A stretch of DNA of 64,000 nt. Source: Elioraea thermophila (ex Habib et al. 2022) (lineage in GTDB: Bacteria > Pseudomonadota > Alphaproteobacteria > Acetobacterales > Acetobacteraceae). Location of the stretch: assembly GCF_003336755.1 (NCBI RefSeq), contig NZ_QMDI01000006.1, forward strand, positions 372,001 to 436,000, read 5' to 3'. Below are positions 55,053 to 63,410 of the stretch, piece after piece. Position 1 is the stretch's first letter. Each line of letters opens with the position of its first letter. The position numbers and the translations under genes are program-made. Under the pieces are notes generated by a model that was not told where the DNA came from, ran no database searches, and saw nothing but the letters and a program-made list of their open reading frames with translations.

Positions 55053-55394
55053 ATGTCCAACCCGGTCTTCGAGCGCATCCAGGCGGAGATCAGCGAGAAC
55101 CCGGTGGTGCTCTACATGAAGGGCACGGCGATGTTCCCGCAGTGCGGCTTCTCGGCCCGGGTGGTGCAGATCCTCATGCACATGGGGGTGAAGTTCAAGG
55201 CGGTGAACGTGCTCGAGGACCCTTCGTTGCGCGAGGGCATCAAGCAGTTCACCAACTGGCCGACCATCCCGCAGCTCTACGTGAAGGGCGAGTTCGTCGG
55301 CGGCTGCGACATCGTCACCGAGATGTTCCAGTCGGGCGAGCTTGCGCAGCTCTTCGCCGAAAAGGGGGTGGAGTACCGGCCGGTGACGGCCTGA
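55053..55394 (+). CDS. grxD: Monothiol glutaredoxin (Grx4 type)
   Basis: 113 residues from the ATG giving MSNPVFERIQAEISENPVVL. The active site CGFS is at residues 31-34 (MFPQCGFSARVV), and TNWPTIPQLYVKGEFVGGCD is the glutathione-binding part. It carries [2Fe-2S] clusters with BolA partners. The 174 bases after it show no further gene. Confidence 0.95.
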   Translation: MSNPVFERIQAEISENPVVLYMKGTAMFPQCGFSARVVQILMHMGVKFKAVNVLEDPSLREGIKQFTNWPTIPQLYVKGEFVGGCDIVTEMFQSGELAQLFAEKGVEYRPVTA

Positions 55395-55568
55395 GGGCCC
55401 CCTTGCGGCTTCTTCGGCTGCCCGCGTCACGCACGCGGTAGGTTCGCGCGCTCGACTGCGCCGTGATCGCGTTTGATTGGCGCCGCCCCGCCTGTGCCTG
55501 ACCGAGGTGGCGTGATCGCTGTGGGCGCTGGCGGCTTTGGCCGCTGACGACGGGTGCCTCGCCGCCAC

Positions 55569-56516
55569 CTACCCCCGCCAGAACCGCTCCACCGCCGCCA
55601 GCAACGCCGCCCTGATCCCGGGTTCCAAGGCCGAATGCCCGGCATCCGGCACCATGGTCAGCCGCGCCGCCGGCCACGCCGCCGCCAGTTCCGCCGCACT
55701 CTGCGGCGGGCAGATCATGTCATAGCGCCCCTGCACGATCTCGGCCGGGATCGACGCGATCCGCCCCATCCCGGCAAGCAGGCCCCCCTCCGGCAGGAAC
55801 AGGCGATGGCGGAAATAGTGCGCCTCGATTCGCGCCAGCCCCAAGGCCGTGCGGTCCTCGGCGAAGGAGGCGACCGTCTCCGGCGACGGCAGCAAGGTGG
55901 AGCACGATCCCTCGTACACGCTCCACGCCCGTGCCGCCGGCAGATGCACCTTGGGGTCGGGGTGCGTCAGCCGCTTCCAGTAGGCCTCGAGCAGATCGCC
56001 CCGCTCCTCCTCCGGCACCTGGCCGGCGAAGGTCGCCCAGGCATCCGGAAAGAAGCGCCTCAGCCCGTAGAGGAACCACGCCACCTCCTCGTCGCGGCCG
56101 AGGAAGATGCCCCGCAGCACGAAGCCCCGAACGCGCTCCGGGTGCGCCTGACCATAGGCGAGACCCAAGGTCGACCCCCAGGAGCCGCCGAACACCAGCC
56201 AACGCTCCACCCCCACGTGCTCGCGCAGCCGCTCGATGTCGGCGATCAGGTGCGGCGTGTCGTTGGCGACCAATGAACCGAGAGGGCGCGACCGACCCGC
56301 CCCCCTCTGGTCGAAGATCACCACCCGGAACCGCGCGGGGTCGAAGAAGCGGCGATGCACCGCCCCCGCCCCCGCCCCCGGCCCACCGTGCAGGAACAGC
56401 ACCGGCATCCCCGTCGGCGTGCCCACCTGCTCCCAGTACATCGTGTGCCCGTGGTCGAGCGGCAAATAGCCGCTCTCGTAAGGCGCGATGTCGGGGTAGA
56501 GGTCGCTTCGCGGCAT
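55569..56516 (-). CDS. pip: Prolyl aminopeptidase (proline iminopeptidase)
   Basis: 315 residues from the ATG giving MPRSDLYPDIAPYESGYLPL. Alpha/beta hydrolase of family S33: oxyanion motif LHGGPGAGAG, FDQRGAGRS, nucleophile in GGSWGS (S112), then DMICPP (Asp) and DAGHS (His) near the end. It removes N-terminal proline from peptides. Earlier starts would add about 17 unrelated residues. Confidence 0.94.
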   Translation of the reverse strand: MPRSDLYPDIAPYESGYLPLDHGHTMYWEQVGTPTGMPVLFLHGGPGAGAGAVHRRFFDPARFRVVIFDQRGAGRSRPLGSLVANDTPHLIADIERLREHVGVERWLVFGGSWGSTLGLAYGQAHPERVRGFVLRGIFLGRDEEVAWFLYGLRRFFPDAWATFAGQVPEEERGDLLEAYWKRLTHPDPKVHLPAARAWSVYEGSCSTLLPSPETVASFAEDRTALGLARIEAHYFRHRLFLPEGGLLAGMGRIASIPAEIVQGRYDMICPPQSAAELAAAWPAARLTMVPDAGHSALEPGIRAALLAAVERFWRG

Positions 56517-56613
56517 GGTCCCCGCCCGCATCATGGACCGTCGGTCCGACCGTCCTTCGCCCGCCATTCCAGCCCCGCCCGCCGCCGGGCTTCAAGCGCC
56601 CGCCGCACGAGGC

Positions 56614-56952
56614 TCAGCGCCGCACCTCGTACATCGTCCGCCGCATCTTGCGCCGCCAGCGGGTGAGCCAGGCGGCCGCCCGCTCCTTGCCCTCGTCCAT
56701 CTGCCGCGTGTAGCGGGGGAACTTCCGCCGCATCCAATCGATGGTGCGGCCCGCCCAGGCGTATTCGTCGCGCAGGATGTAGAGGCCGACGGCGAGAAAC
56801 AGGAAGCCCTGCACGAAGGGCAGGAAGAGCCCCGCCACGCCGAGCCCGAGGAAGCCCCAGCCGGCCAGGATCTTGCCCCGCCGTGCCCAGCGCGAGGGCG
56901 GTTTCGGCGGCAACATGCGGGGAATGACGAGGTATTCGCGGCGTCGCGCCAT
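56614..56952 (-). CDS. PGPGW-like small membrane protein
   Basis: 112 residues. The central hydrophobic stretch ILAGWGFLGLGVAGLFLPFV continues as QGFLFLAVGLYILRDEY, as in the PGPGW/DUF-type inner membrane proteins. Both ends are strongly basic (many Arg/Lys), likely cytoplasmic. Role unknown. Confidence 0.75.
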   Translation of the reverse strand: MARRREYLVIPRMLPPKPPSRWARRGKILAGWGFLGLGVAGLFLPFVQGFLFLAVGLYILRDEYAWAGRTIDWMRRKFPRYTRQMDEGKERAAAWLTRWRRKMRRTMYEVRR

Positions 56953-57000
56953 GGCCGGGGCCCTATGCCGCCTCGCCCGCGCCCCGGCAAGCCCGCACCC

Positions 57001-57570
57001 TCAGGCGGGCGGGGGCTGCGAGCGGATGATGCGCTCGACGGGGTAGCCGCGCGCGGCGGCGAAGGCGAGCCACTCCTGCACCACCGGCTCGGGCAAGGTG
57101 GGGGTGCGGGAGAGAAGCCAGAGGTAATCGCGCGTCGGGCCGGAGACGAGCGCGATCCGGTACTCGGGGTCGAGCCGGATCACGTGGTAGCCGCCCTCGA
57201 AGGGCCAGCGGAAGCTGACCGCGAGCGAGGCGACGTCGCGGGCCCCGAGGAAGCGCGCCCGCCCCGTCACCGACCGCTCGGTCCCGTCCGGACGCCAGCC
57301 GCGATTCGTCACCGCGATCGTTCCGTCGGGGTTGAGCGCGTAGGTCGCCGTCGCCGCCACGTCGCCGCGCTGGAAACGATGATCGAGCCGCGCGATCTCG
57401 TACCAGGTGCCCAGGTAGCGATCGGGGTCGAAGCGCACCGGGGCGACACCCTCCGGCACCCCGGTGCAGGCGGCGAGCGCCAGTGCGAGCACCGCGGCGA
57501 CCACGCCACGCCGCGAGCACGCCCCACGGCCGTCCCGACCACTCGCCAAGATCATCCGCATGCTGCACAC
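57001..57570 (-). CDS. blc: Outer-membrane lipoprotein, lipocalin (Blc) family
   Basis: 189 residues. A lipoprotein signal with lipobox LAAC (Cys35) follows a hydrophobic stretch; start could also be one of the next two Met codons. The lipocalin motif DRYLGTWYEIARLDHRFQRG is clear, followed by YALNPDGTIAVTNRGWR, and DYLWLLSRTPTLPEPVVQE at the C-terminus. It probably binds lysophospholipids or fatty acids at the outer membrane. Divergent from hisF. Confidence 0.9.
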   Translation of the reverse strand: MCSMRMILASGRDGRGACSRRGVVAAVLALALAACTGVPEGVAPVRFDPDRYLGTWYEIARLDHRFQRGDVAATATYALNPDGTIAVTNRGWRPDGTERSVTGRARFLGARDVASLAVSFRWPFEGGYHVIRLDPEYRIALVSGPTRDYLWLLSRTPTLPEPVVQEWLAFAAARGYPVERIIRSQPPPA

Positions 57571-57685
57571 GACCCCGTAACGACCCTGCCAGCGTTACCG
57601 AAATTTCGTTTGCACGACCACGAACGCCAGGGGCAGAGGAGACGGATTATCGAGGAAGCGTCCATCGAAGGACGAAGCCGGGCCC

Positions 57686-58459
57686 GTGCTGAGCATCCGC
57701 ATCATCCCCTGCCTCGACGTCAAGGACGGTCGCGTCGTCAAGGGGGTCAACTTCGTCTCCCTGCGCGATGCGGGCGACCCCGTCGAGCAGGCGCGCGCCT
57801 ACGACGCGGCGGGTGCGGACGAACTCGCCTTCCTCGACATCACCGCCTCGGTGGAGAACCGCGGCACCCTGCTCGACGTCGTCGCCCGCACCGCGGAATG
57901 CGTGTTCATGCCCCTCACCGTCGGCGGCGGCGTGCGCAGTGTCGCCGACGTGCGGGCGTTGCTGCTCGCCGGGGCCGACAAGGTCTCGATCAACTCCGCC
58001 GCCGTCGCCCGCCCCGAGCTCATCGACGAGGCGGCCGGCAAGTTCGGCAGCCAGTGCATCGTGGTCGCGATCGACGCCAAGCGCTCTACCCCCCACCGGT
58101 GGGAGGTGTACGTGCATGGCGGCCGCACCCCGACGGGGCGCTGCGCCATCGCCTGGGCCGAAGAGGCGGCGCGCCGCGGCGCGGGCGAGATCCTGCTCAC
58201 CTCGATGGACCGCGACGGCACCGGCGAGGGCTTCGACCTCGCACTCACCCGCCGCGTGGTGGAGGCGACGGGGCTGCCCGTCATCGCCTCGGGTGGGGCG
58301 GGCCGGCTTGAGCACTTCGTCGACGCCGCGAAAACGGGAGCCACGGGGATCCTCGCCGCCAGCGTGTTCCATTTCGGCACCTTCGCGATCGCCGAGGTGA
58401 AGCGCGCGCTCGCTGACGCGGGCCTTCCCGTCCGCCTGCCCAGCCCCGAATCTGCCTGA
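57686..58459 (+). CDS. hisF: Imidazole glycerol phosphate synthase, cyclase subunit HisF
   Basis: 257 residues, GTG start giving [20 protein letters not shown]. The catalytic Asp11 (CLDVKDG) and Asp130 (VVAIDAK) are in place, and the phosphate loops TVGGGVRS and SGGAG are seen. It makes IGP and AICAR from PRFAR with ammonia from HisH. hisH and hisA are not nearby; hisE follows after 4 bases. Confidence 0.96.
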   Translation: MLSIRIIPCLDVKDGRVVKGVNFVSLRDAGDPVEQARAYDAAGADELAFLDITASVENRGTLLDVVARTAECVFMPLTVGGGVRSVADVRALLLAGADKVSINSAAVARPELIDEAAGKFGSQCIVVAIDAKRSTPHRWEVYVHGGRTPTGRCAIAWAEEAARRGAGEILLTSMDRDGTGEGFDLALTRRVVEATGLPVIASGGAGRLEHFVDAAKTGATGILAASVFHFGTFAIAEVKRALADAGLPVRLPSPESA

Positions 58460-58463
58460 CGCC

Positions 58464-58934
58464 ATGGCCAAGCGCGACAAGGACAAGGACGACAAGGGGG
58501 CCAAGAAGAGCCGCGAGGTGCTCGCTGCCCTCGAACCGCTGCTGGTACCCCCCCGCCTGCCGGACGCCACCGTGCTCGATCGCCTGCACGCCACGGTGCT
58601 CTCCCGCAAGGGGGCAGACCCGGAGGTGTCGCACTCCGCCCGGCTTCTCTCCCGCGGCACCGCCAAGGTGGCGCAGAAACTGGGCGAGGAGGCGGTGGAG
58701 ACGGTGATCGAAGCGACCCGCGGCAACCGCGCGGGGCTGATCGCGGAGAGTGCCGACCTTCTCTATCACCTCATCGTCGTCTGGGTGGATGCGGGGGTGC
58801 GGCCGGAGGAGATCTGGGCCGAACTTGAACGCCGCCAGGGCATCAGCGGGATCGCCGAAAAGGCCTCGCGCGCGCGGGCGCTGGCCCAGCCTGCGCTCGC
58901 GCGGCGCCTGCCGAAGACGCGCAAGCTGTGGTAG
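58464..58934 (+). CDS. hisE: Phosphoribosyl-ATP diphosphatase
   Basis: 156 residues. The conserved core [20 protein letters not shown] and [15 protein letters not shown] (EExxE...D metal ligands) is at about 65-112. The N-terminus ([16 protein letters not shown]) and the C-terminus, basic and about 35 residues longer, are extra to the usual 100-residue HisE. It hydrolyses PR-ATP in histidine synthesis. Confidence 0.93.
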   Translation: MAKRDKDKDDKGAKKSREVLAALEPLLVPPRLPDATVLDRLHATVLSRKGADPEVSHSARLLSRGTAKVAQKLGEEAVETVIEATRGNRAGLIAESADLLYHLIVVWVDAGVRPEEIWAELERRQGISGIAEKASRARALAQPALARRLPKTRKLW

Positions 58935-58963
58935 CCCTCGCGCCAGCCGAAGCGAGGACCACG

Positions 58964-59347
58964 ATGGCAGTGACCGGCCTTCCGCCCTACGACGACGCGA
59001 ACGTGTTCGCCCGCATCCTGCGCGGCGAGATTCCCTGCAAGAAGGTGTACGAGGACGAGCACGCCCTCGCCTTCCACGACATCAACCCGCAGTCGCCCGT
59101 CCACGTCCTGGTCATTCCGAAGGGACGCTACGTCTCCATCGCCGACTTCTCGGCCAACGCCTCGGATGCCGAGGTGGCCGGGTTCTGGCGCGCGGTCGGG
59201 CGGGTGGCGAAAGAGCTTGGGCTCGAGGCCTCGGGCTACCGGGTGTTGACCAACATGGGGCGCGACGCACATCAGGAGGTGCCGCACTTCCACGTCCACA
59301 TCTTCGGCGGACGGTCGCTCGGGCGCATGCTGCCGAGGGAGTCGTGA
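58964..59347 (+). CDS. HIT family (HinT-like) hydrolase
   Basis: 127 residues from the ATG at 58964; a GTG at 58928 inside hisE would add 12 residues. FARILRGEIPCKKVYEDEHA opens the fold and the histidine triad is HFHVHIFGG in EVPHFHVHIFGG. HinT-type enzymes hydrolyse purine phosphoramidates. It overlaps the next gene by GTGA. Confidence 0.92.
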   Translation: MAVTGLPPYDDANVFARILRGEIPCKKVYEDEHALAFHDINPQSPVHVLVIPKGRYVSIADFSANASDAEVAGFWRAVGRVAKELGLEASGYRVLTNMGRDAHQEVPHFHVHIFGGRSLGRMLPRES

Positions 59348-60030
59348 GGCGCGCGGCCCTGCTCGCCGCGGCGCTCGCCCTCGCCGCCCCCGTCGCCATG
59401 GCGCAGGACGCGCCGCGCGAGACGGTGCTGAAACTGGCCGAATCGGCCGAACGCCGCGTGCGAGCGGACGAGCTGCACGCGAGCCTGCGCGCTGAAGCGC
59501 AGGGAAGCTCCGTCGCCGCCGTGCAGCAGGCGGTGAACCGAGCTGCCCAGGCCGCGCTGGAGCGCGCCCGCGCCGTGCCCGGCGTGACGGTCGCGACGGG
59601 CGGCTATCACACCTGGCGCGAGGGGGAGAGGCTGCAGACCTGGCGGGCGATGCAGGAGATCCGACTTTCCGCCACCGAGGCCGCGCCGGCCTTGCTCGAC
59701 CTCGTGGGCGAGCTGCAGGCGCAGGGGCTCGCGCTCGGGGGCCTGACCTACCGTGTCTCCCGCCCGCTCGAGCGGCGCACGCGCGAGGAGTTGGCAGCGG
59801 AGGCGCTGGTGGCGCTCAAGACGCGCGCCGAGCGCCTGGCAGGCGTGCTGGGCCTCGGCTTCGCCGGGTTCCGCGAGGTGCGGGTGGATCTCCCGACGCG
59901 CGAGGGAGGGCCGCTGCCGCGCCCCATGGCGGCCGCCCGGGCCGACTCCGCCCAGCCGCCGGCAGCGGAGCCCGAGGAGGTGCTTCTGACCGCCACCGTC
60001 GAGGGCGAGGCGATCCTGATCCGACGCTGA
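59344..60030 (+). CDS. SIMPL-domain (DUF541) periplasmic protein
   Basis: 228 residues. The signal peptide MRRAALLAAALALAAPVAMA ends before QDAPRETVLKLAES. The SIMPL domain (DUF541) has VQQAVNRAAQAALERARAVP, TWREGERLQTWRAMQEIRLS and LAGVLGLGFAGFREVRVDL. The domain is found in stress-related periplasmic proteins whose action is not known. GTG start overlaps the HIT stop codon. Confidence 0.82.
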   Translation: MRRAALLAAALALAAPVAMAQDAPRETVLKLAESAERRVRADELHASLRAEAQGSSVAAVQQAVNRAAQAALERARAVPGVTVATGGYHTWREGERLQTWRAMQEIRLSATEAAPALLDLVGELQAQGLALGGLTYRVSRPLERRTREELAAEALVALKTRAERLAGVLGLGFAGFREVRVDLPTREGGPLPRPMAAARADSAQPPAAEPEEVLLTATVEGEAILIRR

Positions 60031-60108
60031 GCTTCGGCGCAGGGCCTTGCGGCGGCGGGCAGGCACAACTTATGCGCGAAGACGATGGCGCTCACGCGAG
60101 TTTGGGGT

Positions 60109-60137
60109 TTGCAACGCCGTCGCGTTCCGCTATGAAT
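60109..60137 (+). promoter_or_regulatory. Predicted promoter of the candidate small RNA
   Basis: TTGCAA (60109-60114) is followed after 16 bases by TATGAAT (60131-60137), a good sigma-70-like -10 for this GC-rich genome. It lies 79 bases after the preceding stop codon, between a complete gene and a perfect terminator with no open frame in the space between. Confidence 0.55.
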
Positions 60138-60142
60138 ATGAC

Positions 60143-60262
60143 CGTCGGCGGCAATTGAGCGCCGAGGTTCCGCGGGGGCGGTCTCCCCTGCCGTTGCCCG
60201 CGGTCATTCCGTACGGAAGAGAACGGCGCCCGGTTACCCCCCTAACCGGGCGCTTTTCTTTT
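60143..60262 (+). ncRNA. Candidate small regulatory RNA, about 120 nt, ending at a strong terminator
   Basis: Three hairpins in a row. Hairpin 1: CGGCG/CGCCG (60146-60150 with 60160-60164). Hairpin 2: GCGGGGGCGG (60172-60181) pairs with CCGTTGCCCGC (60191-60201) with two G-U pairs and one bulge, exposing the loop UCUCCCCUG, complementary to AGGGGAGA. Hairpin 3: GCGCCCGGTTA/TAACCGGGCGC (60226-60236 with 60243-60253) with a CCCCCC loop and TTTTCTTTT, an intrinsic terminator. No protein of note is encoded. C-rich exposed loops that can pair with Shine-Dalgarno sequences are known in alphaproteobacterial trans-acting RNAs. I do not match it to a named family. Confidence 0.6.
60226..60262 (+). terminator. 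Intrinsic terminator
   Basis: A perfect 11-bp GC-rich stem with a six-base C loop and a nine-base T-rich tail (TTTTCTTTT). The T-run is on the plus strand only, so it ends plus-strand transcripts (candidate RNA and possibly read-through from the SIMPL gene) before they enter polA antisense. Confidence 0.9.
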
Positions 60263-60308
60263 CCGCCCTCGCTTCTTCCACCCGGCCTGCCCCAGGCGAT
60301 CGCGCCGC

Positions 60309-63131
60309 TCAGTGCGCGGCCTCCCAATTGGGCCCTATTCCGGTCTCAACCACCAGCGGCACGCGCAACCGCGCCGCCCCTTCCATCACGCGCTTCACCA
60401 GCACGGCGGTCTCGTCCGCCTCGGCCTTCGGCACCTCGAACAGCAGCTCGTCGTGCACCTGGAGCAGGAGGCGCGCCGAGAGCCCGGCCTCCGCGATCGC
60501 CCGCGGCAGGCGCACCATCGCGCGCTTGATCACGTCGGCCGCCCCACCCTGCAGGGGGGCGTTGATCGCCTGGCGTTCGGCGAAGCCCCGCCGCCCCGCG
60601 TTCTTCTCCGCGATCCCCGGGATCCAGCAGCGCCGGCCGAAGGGCGTGGTGACGTAGCCCTTGATCCGCGCCTCCTCCTTCATCCGTTCCATGTAGTCGC
60701 GGATGCCCGGATATCGTTTGAAATACGCATCGATGTACGCCTTCGCCTCGCCCGGGGTGATGCCGAGCTGGGCGGCGAGCCCGAAGGCCGAGATGCCGTA
60801 GATGATGCCGAAATTGATCGCCTTCGCGCGACGCCTGAGCAAGGGGTCGAGCTTCTCCATCGGCACGCCGAACACCTCGGAGGCGGTGCGCGCGTGGATG
60901 TCCTCGCCGCGGGCGAAGGCCTCGACGAGTGCGGGCACCTCGGCCACATGCGCGAGCAGACGGAGTTCGATCTGGCTGTAGTCGGCGGAGAGCAGCACAT
61001 GCCCCGGCGCGGCGACGAAGGCGCGGCGGATCCGCCTCCCTTCCTCCGTGCGCACCGGAATGTTCTGCAGGTTGGGGTCGGTGGAAGAGAGACGCCCCGT
61101 CGCCGCCCCGGTCATCGAGAAGCTGGTATGCACCCTGCCCGTTGCGGGATCGATCTGGTTCACTAGCGCATCGGCATAGGTCGATTTCAACTTGGCGAGC
61201 TGCCGCCATTCCAGCACCTTGGCGGGCAGCGGGTGCTGCAGCGCGAGCTCCTCCAGCACCGCCGCGTCGGTGGCGAATTGCCCCGTCGCCGTCTTCGCCC
61301 GCCGCCCGCCGGGCGGCTCGAGCTTGAGGTCCTCATAGAGGACGGCGGCGAGCTGCTGTGTCGAGCCCACGTTGAAGGCGCGCCCGGCCAGGCGATGGAT
61401 CTCGGCCTCCAGCGCGGCGAGTCGGTCGGCAAACTCGGCCGAGATCTGGCGCAAGTCGCGCGCATCGACCGAGATGCCCTCGCGTTCCATCGCCGCGATC
61501 ACCGGGATCAGCCGCCGCTCGACATGCTCGTACAGCGCAAGCACGCGCTCGGTGCGCAGCCGCGGCTTGAGCATCAGCCACAGCCTCAGCGTGACGTCGG
61601 CATCCTCCGCCGCGTAGGCCGTGGCGCGATCGATCGGCACGGCGGAGAACGGGATCGCCCCCTTGCCCTTGCCCGCCACCTGTTCATAGGTGATCGTTTC
61701 GTGGCCGAGATGGCGACGCGAGAGCTCGTCCATCCCGTGCTCCCAGCGGCCCGCATCGAGGCAGTAACTGATCAGCATCGTGTCATCGATGGGGCCGAGC
61801 CGCACGCCGCCGTTCTCCTCGCGTGCCAGCACCGAGAGGTCGTATTTCGCGTTGTGCAGGATCTTCAGCACCGACGCGTCCTCGAGCAGCGGGCGCAGCA
61901 CGGAGAGTGCGGCTTCGAAGGGGATCTGTTTCGGTGCCCGCCCGGCGAGATCATCCCCCCCATGGCGCAGCGGCACGTAGCAGGCCCGCCCCGGCGCGAG
62001 CGCGAGCGACACTCCGACCAGGCGCGCGGCCTGCGCATCGAGACTGTCGGTTTCCGTATCGAAGGCGCAATGGCGCTGCTCGGTCGCCTCCGCCACCCAG
62101 GACTCGAGCGCCGCGAGCTCCGTCACCGTCTCGTAGGGGCCGAACGGGGCGTCGGGCGGCTTCACCTCGGCCTTGGCCGGAACGGGCACGGTGGAGGGCG
62201 CCTCGCCCTCGAGCTTCAGCCGCTGCAGCACGGAGCGGAAGTTCTGCTCGCGCAACCATGACGCGAGCCGCGCGCGGTCGGGCTCCCTCAGCGCCAGCGC
62301 CTCGAGCGGGAGAGGGAGTGGGGCGTCGTCCGCCAGCGTCACCAGGCGCTTGGAGATCCGCGCATCATCGGCGTGTGCGATCAGCGCCTCGCGCCGCTTC
62401 GGCTGCTTGATCGCGTCGGCCTTGGCGAGCAGCGTCTCGAGATCGCCGAACTCGCCGATCAGCTGCGCGGCGGTCTTCACCCCGATCCCCGGCACACCGG
62501 GCACGTTGTCGGTCGCATCCCCGGCCAGCGCCTGTACGTCCGGCACCTTCGCAGGCGGCACGCCGAAGCGCTCGATCACCTCCGCCTCGCCGAGGGGCTT
62601 CTGTTTGATCGGGTCCCACATCTCCACGCCCGGGCGGACGAGTTGCATCAGGTCCTTGTCGGAGGAGACGATGCGCACCGTGCCGCCGCGCTCCCGTTCG
62701 GCCTTGGCATAGGCCGCGATCAGGTCGTCGGCCTCGTAGCCTTCCGCCTCGATCGCCGGCAGGTTGAACGCCTCGACCGCCTCGCGGATCAGCCCGAACT
62801 GCGGCACGAGATCCTCGGGCGGTTCGGGGCGCTGCGCCTTGTAGGCGGGATAGATGTCGTTGCGGAACGTCTTCCGCGCCGCGTCGAACACCACCGCGAT
62901 CTTGTCCGCCGTGTGCTCGGTGAGGAACTTCGCCAGCATGTTGACGAAGCCGAACACCGCATTCACCGGGGTGCCGTCCGGCCGCGTCATCGGCGGCAGC
63001 GCGTGGAAGGCGCGGAAGATGTAGCCCGACCCGTCGATCAGGATCAGGCTGAAATGCTCGCCGTCCTTGCCGGCGGACGAGGCCGTCGCCGCCGCCTCCG
63101 TCCGTCGCGCGGGCGCCTTGCGCGTGCTCAC
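60309..63131 (-). CDS. polA: DNA polymerase I
   Basis: 940 residues, GTG start. The 5'-3' exonuclease domain (about 25-300) has LIDGSGYIFRAFHALPP, VVFDA, EADDLIAAYA and ALAGDATDNVPGVPGIG. The 3'-5' exonuclease-like domain keeps acidic residues (CAFDTETDSLD), so proofreading may be retained. The polymerase has SADYSQIELRLLAHV (motif A), KAINFGIIYGISAFGLA (motif B) and QVHDELLFEV (motif C). It overlaps the upstream zinc-finger gene by GTGA and is convergent with the candidate RNA. Confidence 0.98.
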   Translation of the reverse strand: MSTRKAPARRTEAAATASSAGKDGEHFSLILIDGSGYIFRAFHALPPMTRPDGTPVNAVFGFVNMLAKFLTEHTADKIAVVFDAARKTFRNDIYPAYKAQRPEPPEDLVPQFGLIREAVEAFNLPAIEAEGYEADDLIAAYAKAERERGGTVRIVSSDKDLMQLVRPGVEMWDPIKQKPLGEAEVIERFGVPPAKVPDVQALAGDATDNVPGVPGIGVKTAAQLIGEFGDLETLLAKADAIKQPKRREALIAHADDARISKRLVTLADDAPLPLPLEALALREPDRARLASWLREQNFRSVLQRLKLEGEAPSTVPVPAKAEVKPPDAPFGPYETVTELAALESWVAEATEQRHCAFDTETDSLDAQAARLVGVSLALAPGRACYVPLRHGGDDLAGRAPKQIPFEAALSVLRPLLEDASVLKILHNAKYDLSVLAREENGGVRLGPIDDTMLISYCLDAGRWEHGMDELSRRHLGHETITYEQVAGKGKGAIPFSAVPIDRATAYAAEDADVTLRLWLMLKPRLRTERVLALYEHVERRLIPVIAAMEREGISVDARDLRQISAEFADRLAALEAEIHRLAGRAFNVGSTQQLAAVLYEDLKLEPPGGRRAKTATGQFATDAAVLEELALQHPLPAKVLEWRQLAKLKSTYADALVNQIDPATGRVHTSFSMTGAATGRLSSTDPNLQNIPVRTEEGRRIRRAFVAAPGHVLLSADYSQIELRLLAHVAEVPALVEAFARGEDIHARTASEVFGVPMEKLDPLLRRRAKAINFGIIYGISAFGLAAQLGITPGEAKAYIDAYFKRYPGIRDYMERMKEEARIKGYVTTPFGRRCWIPGIAEKNAGRRGFAERQAINAPLQGGAADVIKRAMVRLPRAIAEAGLSARLLLQVHDELLFEVPKAEADETAVLVKRVMEGAARLRVPLVVETGIGPNWEAAH

Positions 63132-63361
63132 GCCGCGCGGTCGCGCGCGGCTGCGGCAGTGCCCCCCGCCAGCCGCCGCTCTGCTTCCGATCCCTTCAGC
63201 ACGTAGGTGCGCGAACAGTAGGGGCAGACCACCATGCCGTCGACCAGGGTGAGGAAGACGCGCGGGTGGCCGAGCACACCGCCGCCGCCGTCGCAGGCGA
63301 CGATGGCGTCCTGCACGGCGATCACCTCGAAGGGCGCCGGCACCTGGGGGTCGAGCGGCAT
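63128..63361 (-). CDS. Small zinc-finger domain protein (NDUFS6-like)
   Basis: 77 residues from the ATG giving MPLDPQVPAPFEVIAVQDAI. The metal ligands are VACDGGGG (Cys), LGHPRVFL (His) and VVCPYCSRTYVL (CxxC), the C-H-C-C pattern of the zinc-finger domain of mitochondrial complex I subunit NDUFS6. In Alphaproteobacteria it is a stand-alone protein. It overlaps polA by four bases. Longer in-frame starts add a basic Pro/Ala-rich stretch that overlaps the divergent gene and is unlikely. Confidence 0.85.
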   Translation of the reverse strand: MPLDPQVPAPFEVIAVQDAIVACDGGGGVLGHPRVFLTLVDGMVVCPYCSRTYVLKGSEAERRLAGGTAAAARDRAA

Positions 63362-63410
63362 CGGGGCTCCGTCCTTGTCGCCGAAGCGGCGGCGGATGAT
63401 ACCCGGGGCC

